Source of the DNA: Sphingomonadales bacterium
GTDB taxonomy: Bacteria; Pseudomonadota; Alphaproteobacteria; Sphingomonadales; Sphingomonadaceae
Direction of reading: 5' to 3'
Assembly (NCBI GenBank): GCA_027489295.1
Contig: JAIYAA010000135.1
Span: 1-30,577 of the forward strand
DNA length: 30,577 nt
Below, piece by piece: positions 7,121 to 15,187 of the stretch. How positions within the stretch are numbered: position 1 is the stretch's first letter; every line of letters begins with the position of its first letter. The notes beneath the pieces are model-generated. The model ran no database searches and was not told the origin of the DNA. It saw only the letters and a list, made by a program, of their open reading frames with translations. The translations under genes and the position numbers were made by a program.

Positions 7121-8257
7121 TCAGCTCGAAACGGGCGAGGCGACGGCGTGTGCGAGCCTGACGAGATCCGCGCGGCAATGGGTCGAGGTTTTCTGGAACA
7201 AGTGCAGCACATGGGTTCGCACCGTGCTGGCAGCGATCCCGAGCTCCACAGCGATTTCGCGCGTGGTCCGTCCGCCGAGGATGGCTTCGAAAACAACAAG
7301 CTCGGACAGGGTCAGGTCGAAAACGGCGCGAAGGGCTTCTTTCGAAAGCGGTTGTGCGCTCGTTGCTGTCGACAGGAAAATCGCTGCGACCGCATCCTCG
7401 GCTGACCGGCCGCGCGCTCCGCCTTGAGCGAGCGGCAACAGATGCAGGGTGCACGCATGTTCCGGCCCGGCTGTGACCGGCAGCCCCATGCCCTTTCCCG
7501 AAATCGTGCAGGCATCCTGCACGATCTGTGCGATCGCGACGTCGATAGCACGCTGGATACCCGGCACAGGCGAAACCAGACGCCCTCCTCGGATGCCGAG
7601 CACGATCGCTTCATCGAGGAGCTTGCGCGCCTGTGGGTTGGCATAGACCACCCTTGACATGCTGGACACAAGCAGGATCGGAACGGATACGGAATCGATC
7701 ACCGATTGGAAGCTTCGCGCAGTTACGCCTGCAGCGTCGAGAAGTCCGCTGATGCGGGCGGCACGCTGGCAATGGGGAAGCAACCGGGTGAGGACGTCGA
7801 TCAGACCGTCGTCAATGAGTCCGCGGCGCGCATCGGTAGCCAGGCGGATGCTGCCGAACAACGATGAATCGCGCTTCAACACGATCGCTGCGCCGTCTAC
7901 CAACCCCATGGGCCCTATCCAATTGCGGTAATAGGCAGTCTTCCGAAGCGCGTCCTGGGTGATGATCCGGCTTACGACCCAGGGACGGTCGATCCGTCGC
8001 GTCATGGTCGCCGCCAGGCCGCCCCAGACTTCCGGCATTCCGTGATAGTTGCGAACCATAGTGGACGCCTGGTTCTGATCGATGCCGTAGTGACAATTGA
8101 ATAAATTGCTCATCGACGGCAGCCGGTTCAGGTCGAGCGTTCCCTTTCGAAACTGCAAGGTCTCGCATATCCGCTCGAGCGCGCGGGGCCACAGGTCACT
8201 GTCGATCGCACCATCATAAATGGCACTGACCAGTTCCGAGAAGCTGTCGCAGTCCAT
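7121..8257 (-). CDS. LuxR-type helix-turn-helix transcriptional regulator
   Basis: The protein has 378 residues. The N-terminus (FSELVSAIYDGAIDSDLWPRALERI) is the opening typical of a family of alphaproteobacterial LuxR-type regulators. A PAS/GAF-like sensory portion follows in the middle, with a PAS-like part around residues 180-215 (FQSVIDSVSVPILLVSSMSRVVYAN). The C-terminal GerE/LuxR DNA-binding domain runs from about 315 to 370; LTLSELVVFEAILGGRTTREIA plus LGIAASTVRTHV contains the recognition helix. There is no receiver domain and no clear acyl-homoserine-lactone-binding domain, so its signal is unknown. AAGGGGA lies about ten bases before the ATG at 8257. It is encoded upstream of, and in the same direction as, the MACPF-like gene, 452 bases away, so it is a candidate regulator of it. 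Confidence 0.9.
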   Translation of the reverse strand: MDCDSFSELVSAIYDGAIDSDLWPRALERICETLQFRKGTLDLNRLPSMSNLFNCHYGIDQNQASTMVRNYHGMPEVWGGLAATMTRRIDRPWVVSRIITQDALRKTAYYRNWIGPMGLVDGAAIVLKRDSSLFGSIRLATDARRGLIDDGLIDVLTRLLPHCQRAARISGLLDAAGVTARSFQSVIDSVSVPILLVSSMSRVVYANPQARKLLDEAIVLGIRGGRLVSPVPGIQRAIDVAIAQIVQDACTISGKGMGLPVTAGPEHACTLHLLPLAQGGARGRSAEDAVAAIFLSTATSAQPLSKEALRAVFDLTLSELVVFEAILGGRTTREIAVELGIAASTVRTHVLHLFQKTSTHCRADLVRLAHAVASPVSS

Positions 8258-8773
8258 AGCCTGTCACATCCCCTTGAAACTGAACAGTAAAGGCTGTAGT
8301 CGATGAACTCCACTCCTGGGATGGAAAAAAGAACTCGGTCCGGCCATTCCCGCGCTGAGCAGCAAATGGCGGGACCTGGTCTGCCGTTGCCGAAAGCGAA
8401 AATGGGGTTGTCATCGACAGCACTGCGTTCGCGACCGCAATCAAGCAGCCGGCGGCAGCGCGTGAGCCCGGTCGATCCTCGCGTGCACCCCGTCCCGTCG
8501 ACCATCGTCCACCGCGGCCCGCTCCGATCCGAACCCATTCGGAGCTCTTTCCGGACGCCGCGCCCGCTGCAGGTCGATACGGTGCGGATGCGCGCCCTGT
8601 TGCCGCTGCAGTTCGTGGCCTCGCCTCCGCCACAGCCGCCCAGGCCGCTTTCAGATCGGCATTCCTCCACGACGCGCTGATCAAATCCCCGAGCAAGACG
8701 TCACTACCGTGCCAGCTTGGGAACAGAAATATCGGTCATCGTACCTGCCCGGGTTAGGTAAGCGTAAGAGCGC
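8258..8773. other. Gene-free interval between LuxR-type and TBDR-like genes
   Basis: 516 bases lie between divergent genes. Frames on the minus strand (up to about 160 codons) and plus strand (125 codons) have no ribosome site and no recognisable motif. One stretch on the minus strand near 8690-8600 has gene-like composition (LISASWRNADLKAAWAAVAEA), which may be a remnant. Promoters for both flanking genes should be here. A lone GCCAGCTTGG at 8711-8720 resembles one half of the operator described at 11103 but has no partner repeat. Confidence 0.45.
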
Positions 8774-10900
8774 ATGACATTTGCATATATTTTGCTGGCG
8801 GTGACCGCGGCTGTGGAGGGGCAGGATCACGCCGGCTCTGCGCCGGCGGACATCGTCGTCATCGGCAGACGCGTCTCGGAAGATCCGCCGCCCCTGGCCA
8901 CCATCTCCAGCGCGGATATTGACAGTTTCGCCGCTCAGAATGTCGGCGACGCCATCGCCGCAGCGAAGCTGCGCGTGGCCGGCGACGATCCGCCCGTCAT
9001 CGTCAACGGCAGACGCCTCGGGAGTATCGCCGACATCACCGCCCTCCCCCCGGAGGCCATCGAACGCATCGAGATCCTGCCGCCGTCGGCTGGGGTCCGG
9101 CGCGGATTGGGTGGCGGCAAGCCCGTGATCAACGTCGTGCTGAAAAAGCATTTCCGGTCTTCGTCAGCGACCCTGCTTGCCCGCGCTACCGGCAAAGGCG
9201 ACAGCGACAACGAAAACCTGTCGCTCGACGGCGCCCTGCTCAAGGGCGAGCGCCGGTCAAATCTGGACATCTCCGCATCGCGACAATCGGCTTTGCGATA
9301 CCGCGACCGGTTCGACCGCGACGCGCTCGCCGCGCCGGGCTCGCCCGATCCCCAGGCGAGCTTACTGCCGGCGAGCAAGACCATTTCAGTCCTGGTGGGA
9401 CAGGCACTTCAGATCGGCCAGAAGCAACTCTCGATCTCCGTCAACGGCAATCGCGCCCGCAGCATCAGCGATTTGGGCGAACTGCGCGGTACCCAACGGC
9501 TCGACTCCGGCAATCTGGGCGTATCCGCAACGCTGTCGGGACTTTCGGGCAGGCACTTCTGGTTCGCGACTGCCGGCGGCACGCTATCCCGCTCCGATAC
9601 GCGGACCGACGGCAGCGGCAGCATCCTGACGAGCCGATCAAGCGCCACCAACGCTAATCTCACGGTGTCGCTCTCGGGCCCGGTACTGAACGTTCCGGCG
9701 GGTGGCGTGCAGTATAATGGCGGGGCCTCGCTGGTGCAGACCAGCGTCTCGCAGATTGTGGGCGGCACCGGCACGGGCGCGCGCAGACAGCGTTCGCTGG
9801 ACGGTCAGGCCGGCCTCGAACTGCCGCTGTCGCAGCGCGGCAGCAAAGCTTCGTTCGCCGGAAACCTCTCGGCGCGGTTCCAGGCGCATCTCAGCCGCAA
9901 CACCGGGAGCGACACCTTGCTCGGCTATGAAAACGCCCTGCACTGGGAACCCATCAAAGGCCTGAACCTCGATTGGACCAGCGCCTATCAACCGCTCGGC
10001 AGCGCAGGCCAGCTCACGACCATCAGCGTCGAGCCGGAGGTCCTGCTGTTCGATCCGATGACGCAGCAGAGCGTGCGGGTGCGCCAGATCTCCGGCGGCA
10101 ACCCTGCGCTGCGCGCGGCCAGCCAACGGCGTTCGTTCTGGCAGGCCAGCTATTTGCGCCAGATGGGACGGACCAACGCGACGCTCTCCCTCTATTATAC
10201 GGCCGATCGTACCGACGACCCGGTGCTGACCCCCTCACCCAGCCTGGTGTTCGAACAGGCCTTCCCGGATCGCTTCACCCGGGATGCCCGGGGACAGTTG
10301 CTGGCGGTCGATTCGCGGCCGCTCAACGGCTATCGCCAGAGCAGCGAGAGCCTGAGTGGCACTGCCGGCGCGACGGGCCAGATCGGACCGCAGCCGGACG
10401 CCGCACGCGCACAACCGCGCCGCAACGCCCCCCACTGGACGTTCAACCTCCGCTACGCCGCACAATTGCGGCAACGCCTGCAACTTACCGCGACAAGCCC
10501 GACGCTCGATCTGAAATCCGCGCAGATCGGGGCGCTGGGGGGCGCGGGAGCGCGAAGCGCGTTGAGCGCCCAGGCAGGCATCGGCTCCCCCCGCATCGGC
10601 ACCCAGATCCGCATCGCCTGGAGCAGCAACACCGTCTTGCTGGGCCAGGGCGGCGGCGCGAACGGCATCTACCACCAGCCGCTGCGCCTTTCGATCGATA
10701 CCAACGCAACGCTGGGACGCAGCGCCGCGCAAGGCCGCTCGATCGGCAAGTTTCGGCTCAACCTTGCCGTCGACAATGTGCTGGATGCCCGCCCCCGAGT
10801 GACCTTCCCGGATCGTGCGACGCCATTCGCCATGCTCCCCGCCAATCTGGACAGGCTGGGGCGTACGATCCGATTGTCACTGCGCGCCGCGCTCTTCTAG
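8774..10900 (+). CDS. Divergent TonB-dependent receptor-like outer-membrane protein
   Basis: The protein has 708 residues. The first 23 residues look like a weak signal peptide. ADIVVIGRR (about 26-34) resembles a TonB box region. A short plug domain follows (DPPVIVNGRRLG, ALPPEAIERIEILPPSAG, then GGGKPVINVVLKKHF). The usual YG.DAIGGVINI is degenerate (VRRGLGGGKPVINVV), but VINVVLKK remains. The rest is a beta-strand-rich barrel, including a C-terminal VDNVLDARPR segment and a final Phe as expected for BAM recognition. It is shorter than most receptors and the plug is small. AAGAG a few bases before the ATG is a weak ribosome site. It stands 369 bases upstream of the large receptor on the same strand. 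The ligand is unknown, and it could transport a small substrate or act as a receptor-like surface protein. Confidence 0.82.
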   Translation: MTFAYILLAVTAAVEGQDHAGSAPADIVVIGRRVSEDPPPLATISSADIDSFAAQNVGDAIAAAKLRVAGDDPPVIVNGRRLGSIADITALPPEAIERIEILPPSAGVRRGLGGGKPVINVVLKKHFRSSSATLLARATGKGDSDNENLSLDGALLKGERRSNLDISASRQSALRYRDRFDRDALAAPGSPDPQASLLPASKTISVLVGQALQIGQKQLSISVNGNRARSISDLGELRGTQRLDSGNLGVSATLSGLSGRHFWFATAGGTLSRSDTRTDGSGSILTSRSSATNANLTVSLSGPVLNVPAGGVQYNGGASLVQTSVSQIVGGTGTGARRQRSLDGQAGLELPLSQRGSKASFAGNLSARFQAHLSRNTGSDTLLGYENALHWEPIKGLNLDWTSAYQPLGSAGQLTTISVEPEVLLFDPMTQQSVRVRQISGGNPALRAASQRRSFWQASYLRQMGRTNATLSLYYTADRTDDPVLTPSPSLVFEQAFPDRFTRDARGQLLAVDSRPLNGYRQSSESLSGTAGATGQIGPQPDAARAQPRRNAPHWTFNLRYAAQLRQRLQLTATSPTLDLKSAQIGALGGAGARSALSAQAGIGSPRIGTQIRIAWSSNTVLLGQGGGANGIYHQPLRLSIDTNATLGRSAAQGRSIGKFRLNLAVDNVLDARPRVTFPDRATPFAMLPANLDRLGRTIRLSLRAALF

Positions 10901-11269
10901 GTCTGCGCCGGTCGCCGGTGTACCCTGGCGACGTCCACCCTCCGTCGCCCTCCTGCAGCCCGTGGCAAGACCGGCCCGTCAAGGAAGCGCATGGGCACAT
11001 CGGACGGCCCCGGCATCGCCGGGCGCTTCCCGCGCCCTGTCCGAACCGCATCGCGCGCAGTGTCCCAAAACGCATCAAGGCTGCGTGCCGGACGAGCGCC
11101 GCGCAAGGTTTGTGCAAGCTTGGCGGCATAGCAACTACACTAATGTTACAAAAGCCTCGGGGCGCAACGACGCAATCGGGGAAACGCAGCGGGGCGCTGG
11201 CCACGGACATTGGCTGGTCATCAAAAACGCAGGCGCCTTCCAAAGGTTGCCGAGAATGGGGGCCATATC
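10901..11269. other. Intergenic leader of the large TBDR
   Basis: No gene is supported in 369 bases. The interval holds the GCAAG-N6-GCAAG element (11103-11118) and -10-like hexamers TACACT (11136-11141) and TAATGT (11141-11146), giving a leader of more than 100 bases before the TTG start. A weak dyad, GTCGCC/GGCGAC (10911-10916 with 10927-10932), follows the preceding stop. Confidence 0.5.
11103..11118 (+). promoter_or_regulatory. Operator copy A: GCAAG direct repeat upstream of large TBDR
   Basis: GCAAG at 11103-11107 and at 11114-11118, 11 bp apart start to start, followed by CTTGGCG. It shares 17 of 23 positions or more with the copies at 19037-19052 (minus strand) and 19081-19096. It lies 22 bases before a TAATGT -10-like hexamer. 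It is interpreted as an OmpR-family response-regulator site. Confidence 0.65.
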
Positions 11270-14200
11270 TTGAAGAAAATCGAACTCCGCACCTCGCTGG
11301 TCGCCCTGGCCGCCGCGTTGACGGCGACCGCATCCGCATCGGCCTGGGCGCAGGACACCACGGCAGCGCGGCCCGACAAGGGTCAAGACGCACCGCAGGC
11401 CGAACCGACCCAAGTCCCGGAAACCTCCGAAGACCAGCAAAAAAACCCCAAGACAACGCTGGACGACAACACCATTTCGGTCACCGGCAGCCGCCTGGCC
11501 AATGGCGACCCGACCGCGCGGATCACCGTGATCACGGCGAAGGAAATTCAGGCGCGCGGCGTTACCAGCGTGGACGAACTGATCCGCACGCTGCCGCAGA
11601 ATCTGGCGACGATCGGACCCATCACCAACGACCGAACGAAGAGCCCGCTCAGCAATCGAAGCGCCGGCAAGGCTTCCGTGTCCGCGCTCGGCCAGTTGGG
11701 CGTTTCCGCGGCGAACCTGGGCGGCAGCGGTGCCGGCAACACGCTGATCCTGGTGAACGGGCGCCGGGTCGCCGGCGCGGCGGGCATCGAGGACGGCTTC
11801 GTCAATCTCAACGGAATCCCGCTCAACGCGATCGAGCGCGTCGAGATCGATACCAGCGGCGTTTCGGCGGTGTACGGCGCCGACGCGATCGGCGGCGTGA
11901 TCAACTTCGTGCTCAAGAAGAACTTCACCGGCACCACGCTGAGCGCCCAGCACGAATTTTCCAGCAATGCCGCCAGCAGCACCCGCTTCTCGGCTTCCTC
12001 CGGGGTTGCCTGGGGCAGCGGCAGCATCTCCGGAACGGCGAGCTACACGCATCGCAACCCCATCAACAACTACAAGACCGGTTATACGACGCAGAATTAT
12101 TCGGCGTTGTTCAACGGTGATCCGACCTTCGATCGGCGCAGCTTCACTCGTGGCCTGCAGCCGGGCGTGATCGTGTTCGGCGACTATGTTCCCGATGCGA
12201 CCGGCAATCTCGTCTATGTCGAACAGGCGCTGAGCGCGCGCGCGGGCTTGACCGGGCGCCCTTCGACCAGCGACTTCGTCCCGCTCGACCCCTCCGCCAA
12301 GCGCGACTACGTTCCCGAACTGGCGGGCCCCAAGACGAATACGATCAGCGCGTCGCTCAACATGGAACAGCGGATCACGAGCAAGCTGACCTTCTTCGCG
12401 GACGGGCTCTACTCGCGCTCGAAGAACAGCCAGATCTCGGACTATAACACCGGACTGTCGCTGCAGCTGGCACCGGGGCAATATTACAACCCTTTCCCTG
12501 CTTACAATTTCAGCGCGTGGGATCCTGGGACGTCCGTTTACTACTTCCCTGAGGCCGAAATTGCCGCCGGCACCTTGCCCAGCGCCACCGTTTCGAACAC
12601 CGCCGAGCAGTGGAGCGTGAATGCGGGCCTTCGCTACCAGTTGAATCGCGATACCCGTATCGAGTTCGTCTTCACCACGGCAAAGTCGAAATCGAAGGCC
12701 AAGTCGACGGTGCTCGGCTCGCTCGCGTCAATAGTTGCCGATCCCACCAGCCCAACGGGCTTCGCCTGCTACAACTTCGCACTGGCCCAGAACCAGTATC
12801 GCGGGAGCAATATCGAAGCGTATCGCCAGGCCTATCAGCGCCAGTGCGCCGCCCTGACGAGCGCCGACCCGGCAACGGCGTTCAATCCGTGGAAGACCAG
12901 CGCGACAGGATCGGGCGCAGACACGTCGATCTTCCTCTATCAAGATGAACAGGAAGATCGCCAGTCGCAGTCGAAGAACTATGACCTGCATATGAGCGGC
13001 AAGATCATCAACCTGCCGGCAGGACCGCTCAATTATGCGTTCGGCGGTGAATATTACAGCGACGGCGTCAATAGCCGCGAGGTAAGCCAGGTCACCGGCG
13101 GTGCGATGAGCCGGGATCGCTATGCCGTGTTCGGAGAAATGACGATCCCGGTGCTCGCCGGCCGCTTCTCCCTGCCTGGCTTCTACTCGTTGCTGTTCAA
13201 CGTCTCCGCGCGCAACGACACCTATCTCACGGATGGTGCCATCGGGACCGTGAACAACGTACCCGTGGACCGCGGCGGGCAGATCATCTTCGGGCACAAT
13301 CGCTTCTCCCGCACTACGCCATCGCTCGGCGTGCGATGGCAGCCGGTGCGCAGCCTCGTCGTGCGCGGCAAGTGGACGCAGGGCTTCCGCGCGCCCCCCT
13401 ATACGCAGTTGTTCAGCATCACCGGTACCTCGACGTACAACACGACGATCTACAACGATCCGCTGTACACCTGCACCACTGATTGCACCGTCAACCGCCC
13501 AGGCCTCAAGGGCTATGCCGTACCCAATACCACGGCGCCGAACCCCAATCTGCACCCGCAGACGTCGGACCAGTACAATATCGGTGCCTCGTGGACGCCG
13601 CAGGGTCTTTTCCGCGGCCTCTCGCTCAACGTAACGTATAACCGTACCAAGCTGCATAACGAGTATGCGAACCGGACGGATCTCACATCCGTGTTGAAAA
13701 CCGCCGACATGCTGCAGATCGCGCAATTCTATCCGCGCGACCCGACCAGCGGGAAGATCCTCGCGTCGCAAAACATGATCTTCAACATTGCGGGCTCCGA
13801 ATATTCGTCGATCACGTACGAGGCATCGTACTTCGTCAGTACCAGCCTGGGTACGTTCGAGCCGCGGGTTACCTATCTGGACAATCTCAAGGCGGAGCGC
13901 CGGATTACCGCCAATTCGCCGATCATTTCCACGCTCGGGAACGTGCTGGGCCCGGATGAATACAAGATCATGGGCTCGCTCGCATGGAGCCGCGGAGACG
14001 TCAACGCGACGCTCTGGGCCTACTATACCCCTAGCTACCGCAACAACTATACGGTCGAAATGTACGGCGGCGTGCTGGCGAACCTCGACCAGGTCCGTCC
14101 GGTCCGTTCGCTTACCACGTTCGACCTCACCGGATCGTGGCAGGTCCGCAAGTTCCTGCGGATGAACATCGCCGGCCGCAACATCTTCGACGCGAAGCCG

Positions 14201-14293
14201 CCCTTCGCGCTGGTCGACAGCCGGCCCTACGATACGGCCCGCTACAATGTCGCCGGGCGGACGCTGTCGCTCGAAATGCAGCTGTCCTTCTGA
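11270..14293 (+). CDS. TonB-dependent receptor (large outer-membrane transporter)
   Basis: The protein has 1007 residues from a TTG at 11270, chosen because GGGGG lies about seven bases before it and it yields a proper signal peptide (KKIELRTSLVALAAALTATASASAWAQ). An ATG at 11210 would give a 20-residue polar extension. TISVTGSRL (about 64-72) is a TonB-box-like segment. The plug follows: ITVITAKEIQARGVTSVDELI, NTLILVNGRRVAG, LNAIERVEIDTSGVSAVYGADA and GGVINFVLKKNF. Then comes the 22-strand barrel with large loops and a C-terminal MQLSF. Such receptors take up siderophores, vitamin B12, sugars or peptides/proteins with energy from TonB-ExbBD, none of which is encoded here. The promoter carries the shared GCAAG repeat and the response regulator follows directly. 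The ligand is not predictable; Cys-containing loops (near CTTDCT) are unremarkable. Confidence 0.95.
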   Translation: MKKIELRTSLVALAAALTATASASAWAQDTTAARPDKGQDAPQAEPTQVPETSEDQQKNPKTTLDDNTISVTGSRLANGDPTARITVITAKEIQARGVTSVDELIRTLPQNLATIGPITNDRTKSPLSNRSAGKASVSALGQLGVSAANLGGSGAGNTLILVNGRRVAGAAGIEDGFVNLNGIPLNAIERVEIDTSGVSAVYGADAIGGVINFVLKKNFTGTTLSAQHEFSSNAASSTRFSASSGVAWGSGSISGTASYTHRNPINNYKTGYTTQNYSALFNGDPTFDRRSFTRGLQPGVIVFGDYVPDATGNLVYVEQALSARAGLTGRPSTSDFVPLDPSAKRDYVPELAGPKTNTISASLNMEQRITSKLTFFADGLYSRSKNSQISDYNTGLSLQLAPGQYYNPFPAYNFSAWDPGTSVYYFPEAEIAAGTLPSATVSNTAEQWSVNAGLRYQLNRDTRIEFVFTTAKSKSKAKSTVLGSLASIVADPTSPTGFACYNFALAQNQYRGSNIEAYRQAYQRQCAALTSADPATAFNPWKTSATGSGADTSIFLYQDEQEDRQSQSKNYDLHMSGKIINLPAGPLNYAFGGEYYSDGVNSREVSQVTGGAMSRDRYAVFGEMTIPVLAGRFSLPGFYSLLFNVSARNDTYLTDGAIGTVNNVPVDRGGQIIFGHNRFSRTTPSLGVRWQPVRSLVVRGKWTQGFRAPPYTQLFSITGTSTYNTTIYNDPLYTCTTDCTVNRPGLKGYAVPNTTAPNPNLHPQTSDQYNIGASWTPQGLFRGLSLNVTYNRTKLHNEYANRTDLTSVLKTADMLQIAQFYPRDPTSGKILASQNMIFNIAGSEYSSITYEASYFVSTSLGTFEPRVTYLDNLKAERRITANSPIISTLGNVLGPDEYKIMGSLAWSRGDVNATLWAYYTPSYRNNYTVEMYGGVLANLDQVRPVRSLTTFDLTGSWQVRKFLRMNIAGRNIFDAKPPFALVDSRPYDTARYNVAGRTLSLEMQLSF

Positions 14294-14361
14294 AGTCCAG
14301 GGCTAGGCGACCTTGCATCGTATCGATTATCGGTCGACGCGCCGGGTCGCCTGGGTCCCGT

Positions 14362-14395
14362 GGGGGCGGGTCCGTTTTCTCCAGGACCCGCCCCC
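14362..14395 (+). terminator. Strong hairpin between TBDR and response-regulator gene
   Basis: GGGGGCGGGTCC (14362-14373) pairs perfectly with GGACCCGCCCCC (14384-14395) around the loop GTTTTCTCCA. Outer sequences CCCGTGGGGG and CCCCCACGGG allow an alternative longer pairing that reaches the ribosome-site region of the next gene. There is no U-tract. It is a probable terminator of the receptor transcript, or an attenuator ahead of the regulator gene. Confidence 0.6.
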
Positions 14396-14425
14396 TCCCC
14401 CACGGGGAGCGAACGAAAGCTGACG

Positions 14426-15097
14426 ATGCGCCTGCTGCTGGTCGAAGACGACGAAGACATTGCCGAGACGCTGGTCGCGTTTCTCGAAAAGCACGGCTTC
14501 GTCGTGGATGTCGCGGACTCGCTGGCAATGGCGGAGGATGCGCTGGCGGGCGGCGGGTTCGATCTGGTCCTGCTCGACCGCGTGCTTCCCGACGGCGATG
14601 GAGTGGCGCTGATCGCCCACGCCAAGGCGACCCACCGCCCGCAACGCTTCCTGCTGCTCACCGCCCTCAGCGAAATCGACGATCGCGTCGACGCGCTGGA
14701 ACTGGGCGCGGACGATTATGTCAGCAAGCCCTTCGAGCCGCGTGAATTGCTGGCGCGGATCCGCAACGCGCTGCGCCGGCCGCTGAACAGCCGTCGCGAG
14801 ACACGCCATTTCGGTCCGCTGAGCATGGATGTCGACGCGTGCAGCTTCACGATCGACGGTACGCCGCTATCGCTCCGCCGCGTCGAAGCGCTGGTGCTGG
14901 AGGCGCTGATGGCGCGCCCCGGCCAGCTGGTCCGCCGCGAGACGCTGGAATCGCGCGTCTACGGCTATGACAAGTTCGTGAACGCCAACTCGCTCGAATC
15001 CCAGATATCACGGCTACGCCGGAATCTGAGCGAACGCACGCCGCAGGTGAAGATCAACGCGGTGCGCGGCATGGGCTACCAGCTCGTTTTAGAGTGA
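14426..15097 (+). CDS. OmpR/PhoB-family response regulator (orphan)
   Basis: The protein has 223 residues. The receiver domain covers 1-115, with the acidic pair Asp8/Asp9, phospho-acceptor Asp51 (LVLLDRVLPDGDG), Thr79 and Lys101 (DDYVSKPFE). The winged-helix DNA-binding domain covers about 130-222 (LSLRRVEALVLEALMARPGQLVRR, then LESQISRLRRNL and VRGMGYQLV). The ATG at 14426 is preferred because the receiver fold begins there; its ribosome site is weak (GAAAG close, GGGGAG at 16 bases). No histidine kinase is next to it on either side, so its kinase is elsewhere. OmpR-family proteins bind direct repeats with 11-bp period as tandem dimers. Four such repeats lie in front of the neighbouring transcription units, so this protein is their most likely reader. 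Confidence 0.94.
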   Translation: MRLLLVEDDEDIAETLVAFLEKHGFVVDVADSLAMAEDALAGGGFDLVLLDRVLPDGDGVALIAHAKATHRPQRFLLLTALSEIDDRVDALELGADDYVSKPFEPRELLARIRNALRRPLNSRRETRHFGPLSMDVDACSFTIDGTPLSLRRVEALVLEALMARPGQLVRRETLESRVYGYDKFVNANSLESQISRLRRNLSERTPQVKINAVRGMGYQLVLE

Positions 15098-15113
15098 GCC
15101 GCCGCGCATCTTC

Positions 15114-15129
15114 GCCAGCCTGGTGCAAG
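15114..15129 (+). promoter_or_regulatory. Operator copy B: GCCAG/GCAAG direct repeat upstream of moxR
   Basis: GCCAG at 15114-15118 (one mismatch) and GCAAG at 15125-15129, 11 bp apart. It lies 17 bases after the response-regulator stop, and 22 bases before the -10-like TTGTAT (15152-15157). That spacing is the same as for copy A with its TAATGT. A short leader to the ATG at 15188 follows. Confidence 0.55.
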
Positions 15130-15187
15130 CCAGGCATGCGATGGCTTCCTCTTGTATCTCCCCCAAGAACCACGGAAATCCGACCCG

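Noticed and set aside
6777..7427. 216-codon plus-strand frame over the LuxR-type gene end
   Set aside because: It overlaps the well-supported regulator on the other strand and has shadow-like Arg/Ala/Pro composition.
8214..8696. 160-codon minus-strand frame upstream of the LuxR-type gene
   Set aside because: No ribosome site, it overlaps the LuxR-type start, composition becomes low-complexity Arg/Gly, and no motif is visible. It could at most be a remnant.
8711..8720. GCCAGCTTGG upstream of the TBDR-like gene as a fifth operator copy
   Set aside because: Only one half is present; the position 11 bp upstream reads unlike GCAAG, so it does not meet the direct-repeat form.
11270..14293. Lasso-peptide or siderophore biosynthesis cluster associated with the TBDR
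   Set aside because: No precursor peptide, cyclase, protease B or NRPS-type gene is present in the window.
14312..14316. CTTGC (reverse GCAAG) after the large TBDR as an operator
   Set aside because: It is a single half-site without a second copy at 11 bp, pointing back into the receptor gene; chance occurrence is likely.
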